Below, piece by piece: positions 58,401-64,000 of a stretch of 64,000 nt of DNA. Under the pieces are notes generated by a model. It did no database searches and was not told the origin of the DNA. It was given only the letters and a program-made list of their open reading frames with translations. Both the position numbers and the translations under genes were made by a program. The DNA is from Ypsolopha sequella (lineage: Eukaryota > Arthropoda > Insecta > Lepidoptera > Ypsolophidae). The DNA is taken from the NCBI GenBank assembly GCA_934047225.1, contig OW204010.1, forward strand, positions 434,001 to 498,000, written 5' to 3'. Positions within the stretch are counted from its first letter, which is position 1. The number at the start of each line of letters is the position of its first letter.

Positions 58401-61400
58401 TTTCTTGTTAAACATCAGTCACTTAGCACAAAGTGCATAACTTGACTTTGTATTTCTTGTTGAACATCAGTCGCTTAGCACAAAGTGCATAACTTAACTT
58501 TGTATTTCTTGTTGAACATCAGTCGCTTAGCAAAAAGTGCATAACTTGACTTTGTATTTCTTGTTAAATGTCAGTCACTTAGCACAAAGTGCATAACTTA
58601 ACTTTGTATTTCTTGTTGAACATCAGTCGCTTAGCAAAAAGTGCATAACTTGACTTTGTATTTCTTGTTAAATGTCAGTCACTTAGCACAAAGTGCATCA
58701 CTTAACTTTGTATTTCTTGTTAAATGTCAGTCACTTAGCACAAAGTGCATAACTTAACTTTGTATTTCTTGTTAAATGTCAGTCACTTAGCACAAAGTGC
58801 ATAACTTGACTTTGTATTTCTTGTTAAATGTCAGTCACTTAGCACAAAGTGCATAACTTGACTTTGTATTTCTTGTTAAATGTCAGTCGCTTAGCAAAAA
58901 GTGCATAACTTGACTTTGTAGTTCTTGTTAAACGTCAGTCGCTTAGCACAAAGTGCATCACTTAACTTTGTATTTCTTGTTAAATGTCAGTCACTTAGCA
59001 CAAAGTGCATCACTTAACTTTGTATTTCTTGTTAAATGTCAGTCACTTAGCACAAAGTGCATAACTTGACTTTGTATTTCTTGTTAAATGTCAGTCACTT
59101 AGCACAAAGTGCATAACTTGACTTTGTATTTCTTGTTAAATGTCAGTCACTTAGCACAAAGTGCATAACTTGACTTTGTATTTCTTGTTAAATGTCAGTC
59201 ACTTAGCACAAAGTGCATCACTTAACTTTGTATTTCTTGTTAAATGTCAGTCACTTAGCACAAAGTGCATAACTTAACTTTGTATTTCTTGTTAAATGTC
59301 AGTCACTTAGCACAAAGTGCATAACTTGACTTTGTATTTCTTGTTGAACATCAGTCGCTTAGCAAAAAGTGCATAACTTGACTTTGTATTTCTTGTTAAA
59401 CATCAGTCACTTAGCACAAAGTGCATAACTTGACTTTGTATTTCTTGTTGAACATCAGTCGCTTAGCACAAAGTGGATAACTTAACTTTGTATTTCTTGT
59501 TGAACATCAGTCGCTTAGCAAAAAGTGCATAACTTGACTTTGTATTTCTTGTTAAATGTCAGTCACTTAGCACAAAGTGCATCACTTAACTTTGTATTTC
59601 TTGTTAAACATCAGTCGCTTAGCAAAAAGTGCATAACTTGACTTTGTATTTCTTGTTAAACATCAGTCACTTAGCACAAAGTGCATAACTTGACTTTGTA
59701 TTTCTTGTTAAATGTCAGTCACTTAGCACAAAGTGCATCACTTAACTTTGTATTTCTTGTTAAATGTCAGTCACTTAGCACAAAGTGCATAACTTAACTT
59801 TGTATTTCTTGTTAAATGTCAGTCACTTAGCACAAAGTGCATAACTTGACTTTGTATTTCTTGTTAAATGTCAGTCACTTAGCACAAAGTGCATCACTTA
59901 ACTTTGTATTTCTTGTTAAATGTCAGTCACTTAGCACAAAGTGCATAACTTAACTTTGTATTTCTTGTTGAACATCAGTCGCTTAGCAAAAAGTGCATAA
60001 CTTGACTTTGTATTTCTTGTTAAATGTCAGTCACTTAGCACAAAGTGCATCACTTAACTTTGTATTTCTTGTTGAACATCAGTCGCTTAGCAAAAAGTGC
60101 ATAACTTGACTTTGTATTTCTTGTTAAACATCAGTCACTTAGCACAAAGTGCATAACTTGACTTTGTATTTCTTGTTAAATGTCAGTCACTTAGCACAAA
60201 GTGCATCACTTAACTTTGTATTTCTTGTTAAATGTCAGTCACTTAGCACAAAGTGCATAACTTAACTTTGTATTTCTTGTTAAATGTCAGTCACTTAGCA
60301 CAAAGTGCATAACTTGACTTTGTATTTCTTGTTAAATGTCAGTCACTTAGCACAAAGTGCATCACTTAACTTTGTATTTCTTGTTAAATGTCAGTCACTT
60401 AGCACAAAGTGCATAACTTGACTTTGTATTTCTTGTTAAATGTCAGTCACTTAGCACAAAGTGCATAACTTGACTTTGTATTTCTTGTTAAATGTCAGTC
60501 ACTTAGCACAAAGTGCATCACTTAACTTTGTATTTCTTGTTAAATGTCAGTCACTTAGCACAAAGTGCATAACTTGACTTTGTATTTCTTGTTAAATGTC
60601 AGTCACTTAGCACAAAGTGCATAACTTGACTTTGTATTTCTTGTTAAATGTCAGTCACTTAGCACAAAGTGCATAACTTGACTTTGTATTTCTTGTTAAA
60701 TGTCAGTCACTTAGCACAAAGTGCATCACTTAACTTTGTATTTCTTGTTAAATGTCAGTCACTTAGCACAAAGTGCATAACTTGACTTTGTATTTCTTGT
60801 TAAATGTCAGTCACTTAGCACAAAGTGCATAACTTAACTTTGTATTTCTTGTTAAATGTCAGTCACTTAGCACAAAGTGCATAACTTGACTTTGTATTTC
60901 TTGTTAAATGTCAGTCACTTAGCACAAAGTGCATAACTTGACTTTGTATTTCTTGTTAAATGTCAGTCACTTAGCACAAAGTGCATAACTTGACTTTGTA
61001 TTTCTTGTTAAATGTCAGTCACTTAGCACAAAGTGCATAACTTAACTTTGTATTTCTTGTTAAATGTCAGTCACTTAGCAAAAAGTGCATAACTTGACTT
61101 TGTATTTCTTGTTAAATGTCAGTCACTTAGCACAAAGTGCATAACTTAACTTTGTATTTCTTGTTGAACATCAGTCGCTTAGCAAAAAGTGCATAACTTG
61201 ACTTTGTATTTCTTGTTAAATGTCAGTCACTTAGCACAAAGTGCATCACTTAACTTTGTATTTCTTGTTAAATGTCAGTCACTTAGCACAAAGTGCATAA
61301 CTTAACTTTGTATTTCTTGTTAAATGTCAGTCACTTAGCACAAAGTGCATAACTTGACTTTGTATTTCTTGTTAAATGTCAGTCACTTAGCACAAAGTGC

Positions 61401-61583
61401 ATAACTTGACTTTGTATTTCTTGTTAAACATCAGTCGCTTAGCACAAAGTGCATAACTTGACTTTGTATTTCTTGTTAAATGTCAGTCACTTAGCACAAA
61501 GTGCATAACTTGACTTTGTATTTCTTGTTAAACATCAGTCGCTTAGCAAAAAGTGCATAACTTGACTTTGTATTTCTTGTTAA
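49443..61583. repeat. 52-bp satellite, about 233 copies (12.1 kb)
   Basis: Unit gcataacttgactttgtatt, tcttgttaaatgtcagtcac, ttagcacaaagt, with four main diagnostic sites: taac/tgac, aaatgt/gaacat, cact/cgct with cac/caa, and cataac/catcac. It matches the terminal repeat of the MITE at 14558-14766. Rare markers reveal higher-order duplications: aatgttagtc at 51911 and 57943, and gtagttcttg at 52886, 54914 and 58918. Stops in every frame prevent coding. This is the largest feature of the window. Confidence 0.98.
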
Positions 61584-61949
61584 AAATTAATTAATTTTGG
61601 TATGTGGCAGTTATAAAGCATAAGTTTGAAATTCAATGCACAATTAGTCATGATCTGGTCCAAACAAAGTTAAAACAGCATTTTAAGTTGGTTTTGAGAA
61701 GATTGTAGATGACTAATTGTGTATACAATTGGAAATGTTTAGTCTGCCACAAGTGGCCGTCTAGCAGACAATAAAATCCTGCCACTAGTGATCTTTTAAC
61801 AAAACTAAGTTACTAGTCTGCCACCAGAGCAGATATTCAAATATTTATTGTATTTATGTGGCGGAGAGGTTTTTGAATTATGTATTTTTTTTGTAAAATC
61901 ATAACCTCACTCTTTGGACTACAATCAATTAATGATAAAAAACTGGAGG
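61584..61949. other. spacer; nothing recognised
   Basis: AT-rich sequence with agtctgccac repeated three times with spacing. No gene or known repeat was identified. Confidence 0.4.
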
Positions 61950-62655
61950 CTAGGAGGTAGGGCAGCCCCCACCCGCAGTAACTAATAGTGCAGTCACCCA
62001 TGTGTTGGGTAAGTTTATTACTTGTAATTGCGTGTCCATCTTGACGTCATTCACAGTAATATTGGCGAGTTCTATACCTCGGCATGCACCGCTTATGTAA
62101 AATATGAGTGCCACCTAAAACAAAAATAGTACCTAAGTACATAAATTATAATAAATAAATAACGTTTCATACTTTCGAACGTATGTGCGCTCTTGTAAAC
62201 GTCCTAGAAACTGTTTTTCAGCATATATAAGAGTTTTACGTACTTTTGTGGCCAAATATCTTTCATCTGGAACGGTATTTAATAAAGTTTCCACCTGGTT
62301 CGCTGTCAGGACATTGGATTTCTTGCTTTTGTGCCCACTGGAAAGCCTTTTTAACAAAGATTGAAGCTTCGTATAGGTCTTGATATCAAGGTCGTGTTTC
62401 ATTTTTAATGTTACAATGTAGTCTTCAGGATATAATATACACTCCATAGTGTAGACGGCTGAAATTTCTTTGATAATTCATCGAAATACGTTGAAAAAAT
62501 ACTCTCCGAGAACGTATTACTTTTTTTTCGCTTCTCCAGTAAATGAACTTCTCGTACAGTGTGAAAAAACAACAGCTCTTTCCCGCCACACCAGTTTTTT
62601 TTAATTTTCCCGCGGAGAAGTGGGAAGGCAAAGGGCACTTAACCCATACAGCCAT
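61950..62655 (-). pseudogene. tyrosine-recombinase-like protein, two exons, degenerate
   Basis: Minus strand. Exon A (from an ATG at 62655 to 62244) reads TLYEKFIYWRSEKK, then TFSESIFSTYFDELSKKFQP, STLWSVYYILKTT, DIKTYTKLQSLLKRLSSGHK, and NTVPDERYLATK. This resembles the alpha-helical core-binding domain of Crypton-type/insect tyrosine recombinases. A consensus donor (aaaa/gtacgt) and acceptor (ttttgttttag/g) bound a 129-bp intron at 62115-62243. Exon B then reads VALIFYISGACRGIELANIT, where GACRxxEL carries the first catalytic Arg of the family, and ends at TAG 61950-61952. Two frameshifts in exon A (at the A8 run near 62521 and at about 62415) and the absence of the remaining catalytic residues indicate a pseudogene. 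Confidence 0.55.
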
Positions 62656-63386
62656 GTCTAAAGAACCTAAATAAAAAAATCAGACATGCATGTCTGTTTA
62701 TTTATTTTATATTAACTCCCTTTAAAGTCACTGTATATAATATCATTCTTGATCATCATCTGAAGCTTCTGTCCAATAAGTTTGCGCTAATATGATAGAA
62801 TCCTAGCGCGAACATTATTGAGTTTTAAAAAGTTTGTCTATGAAGTTGTACTATGTACTGGCTGTATGGTCTATTGCCAATAGTTTTAGAAGATAACTAC
62901 TTTATGCCCAAATAGATAAAGTTCAATTTTATGCCGCTTATACCTAGCATAAACAAGAACTTTACGATGAGAAGTGAAAAAGTATATATTTTTCACCATT
63001 GCCACTGGAAAAGGGGCTATTGGTTCATTTAAGAGTGAATAAAACGCTCTTTCCCTCACTGAGTGATGAAAATATTTTTTTAATTTGTTCATATACTTTC
63101 TGGGAAAGGCATAGGTAGATGTGACCATACAGCCATGTCTATAGCACAAAAAGTGTGAATTAATCGCGTCACACCACAAAATTGAATCATACTGGCTGGC
63201 TGTTTGGAATATAGACAAATAAAAAAAAAGACCCCGCCAATTTTAGTTCAAATTTTGCTGTTTTATTATACCATGGTATTGTGCACAAATTATAGAGGGA
63301 TACTACGTATGTATTGTGTTTTGTGTTCAATTGAAAAATCCATACCTAAATAATAATCTTTGATTATTTTAATAATACTTAATAAA
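62656..63386. other. spacer with an unassigned minus-strand frame
   Basis: A 110-codon minus-strand frame at 62886-63218 is unidentified. The 16-bp ccatacagccatgtct at 63125-63140 recurs at 62644-62659, at the start of the recombinase-like exon, and parts of the following sequence are similar, so it may be a diverged copy of that exon start. ggctgtatggtc at 62860-62871 is the inverse of gaccatacagcc at 63123-63134. Confidence 0.3.
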
Positions 63387-63540
63387 ATGAGTTCTTCGAG
63401 TGATGAAAATGAGACACTGACTCCGGAATCATTTCGTACTAAAGCAGCAACTATCGTAGATAATTTGTTGCCACCAAAATCTCGGGAGATATATTTAAAA
63501 ACTTAGAACTTGTTCTGCGACTGGAAAAACACGAATGGCG
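63387..63540 (+). pseudogene. tyrosine-recombinase-like N-terminus, second copy
   Basis: ATG at 63387 opens MSSSSDENETLTPESFRTKA, then ATIVDNLLPPKSREIYLKT, and stops at TAG 63504-63506. The frame beyond the stop continues NLFCDWKNTNGANS until a LINE 3' end interrupts at 63541. The KSREIYxxTYxxFxxWK pattern parallels TLYEKFIYWRSEKK on the opposite strand nearby, so both appear to belong to one family. The single stop replaces what is normally an aromatic residue. Confidence 0.45.
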
Positions 63541-64000
63541 CCAATTCAATTCAATTCAATTCAATTCAATTTATTTATTGCGATAAATTACAGTTTCATT
63601 GGTGTTTCTAAAAATAGACAGTACAAGTGTAATTTTACCAATAGCGGCATAGCAATATTATAATAATAGCAATTATTATTATAAACTTAATTAAAATATA
63701 CATAATTCTAATCCTACACATTAAAAATGAAAAACAAAATATTTTTTTTTTAATAATTAAAAGATGTCGATAAAACTTAAAAAAACCCAATAAATCATAA
63801 TTAAAAGATAATAATAACCTATTCACAATTTTGATAGAACTCATTTAGAGAATATGGACACATAAGCAACAAATATTGTTTTAAAGACTTTAGAAACCGA
63901 TCACCCGAGAGACGTTTAATGTGAAAAGGTAACTTATTATAAATGCAAATTGCCATTTGACTAGTGTTTCTACTGTAAGACGTGGTTCTACATGACTTTT
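63541..64000 (-). pseudogene. LINE 3' end, running off the window
   Basis: The minus-strand frame entering at 64000 encodes RTTSYSRNTSQMAICIYNKL, then PFHIKRLSGDRFLKSLKQYL, CPYSLNEFYQNCE, and stops at 63819-63821. This is the typical C-terminal tail of a non-LTR reverse transcriptase. The 3' UTR ends in an (AATTG)n tail at 63541-63572. The upstream body lies beyond the window, so whether the element is complete is unknown. It interrupts the recombinase-like frame at 63387. Confidence 0.75.

Overview
The window is lepidopteran (butterfly or moth) nuclear DNA. The grounds are AT-rich intergenic and intronic sequence with short GC-rich exons bounded by GT/AG sites, non-LTR and Copia retrotransposon remains, a tRNA-headed SINE, and several interspersed repeats that I recognise as typical of moth and butterfly genomes, such as the GGTTCCGTA...CGCACTTGGCC element at about 13.57-14.25 kb. 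No bacterial, viral or CRISPR architecture is present.

Genes. The only well-supported host gene is the 3' half of an SLC37A-type sugar-phosphate antiporter on the + strand. Six exons between 983 and 10485 join in perfect phase into 244 codons ending in TAA, and a seventh, weaker exon may lie at 358-405. A short minus-strand terminal exon of an unidentified protein lies at 19215-19340. Everything else that codes is mobile-element derived: LINE reverse-transcriptase remnants at 17.3, 20.1, 25.9, 28.3, 38.4, 41.1/47 and 63.8 kb, an almost intact Copia element at 41802-46964, and degenerate tyrosine-recombinase-like pieces at 61.9-62.7 and 63.4 kb.

Layout. 0-10.5 kb: SLC37A-like gene, with an 81-bp array in one intron and a 17-bp array in another. 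10.6-15 kb: palindromic MITEs and dispersed repeats. 15.2-24.2 kb: 84-, 73-, 13-, 58-, 59- and 54-bp arrays separated by LINE debris. 25-29.4 kb: LINEs, paired dispersed repeats and a SINE. 29.5-38.3 kb: 33-, 28-, 32-, 43- and 31-bp arrays. 38.4-48.5 kb: two LINEs, the second split by the Copia insertion. 49.4-61.6 kb: one 12-kb array of a 52-bp unit. 61.6-64 kb: recombinase-like fragments and a minus-strand LINE 3' end.

Main observation. About 28 kb of the 64 kb is tandem repeat, in some fourteen unrelated families. Several arrays can be traced inside the window to a parent sequence. The 52-bp unit matches the terminal inverted repeat of a MITE at 14.56 kb. The 31-bp unit is a reiterated MITE inverted repeat at 38.1 kb. 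The 28-bp unit matches the interior of an interspersed element also present inverted at 7.9-8.06 kb. The 73-bp unit contains the last codons and stop of the exon at 19.2 kb. This looks like a region where short segments, often arms of palindromes, are repeatedly turned into satellites. The long open reading frames in these arrays follow from repeat periods divisible by three and are not evidence for proteins.
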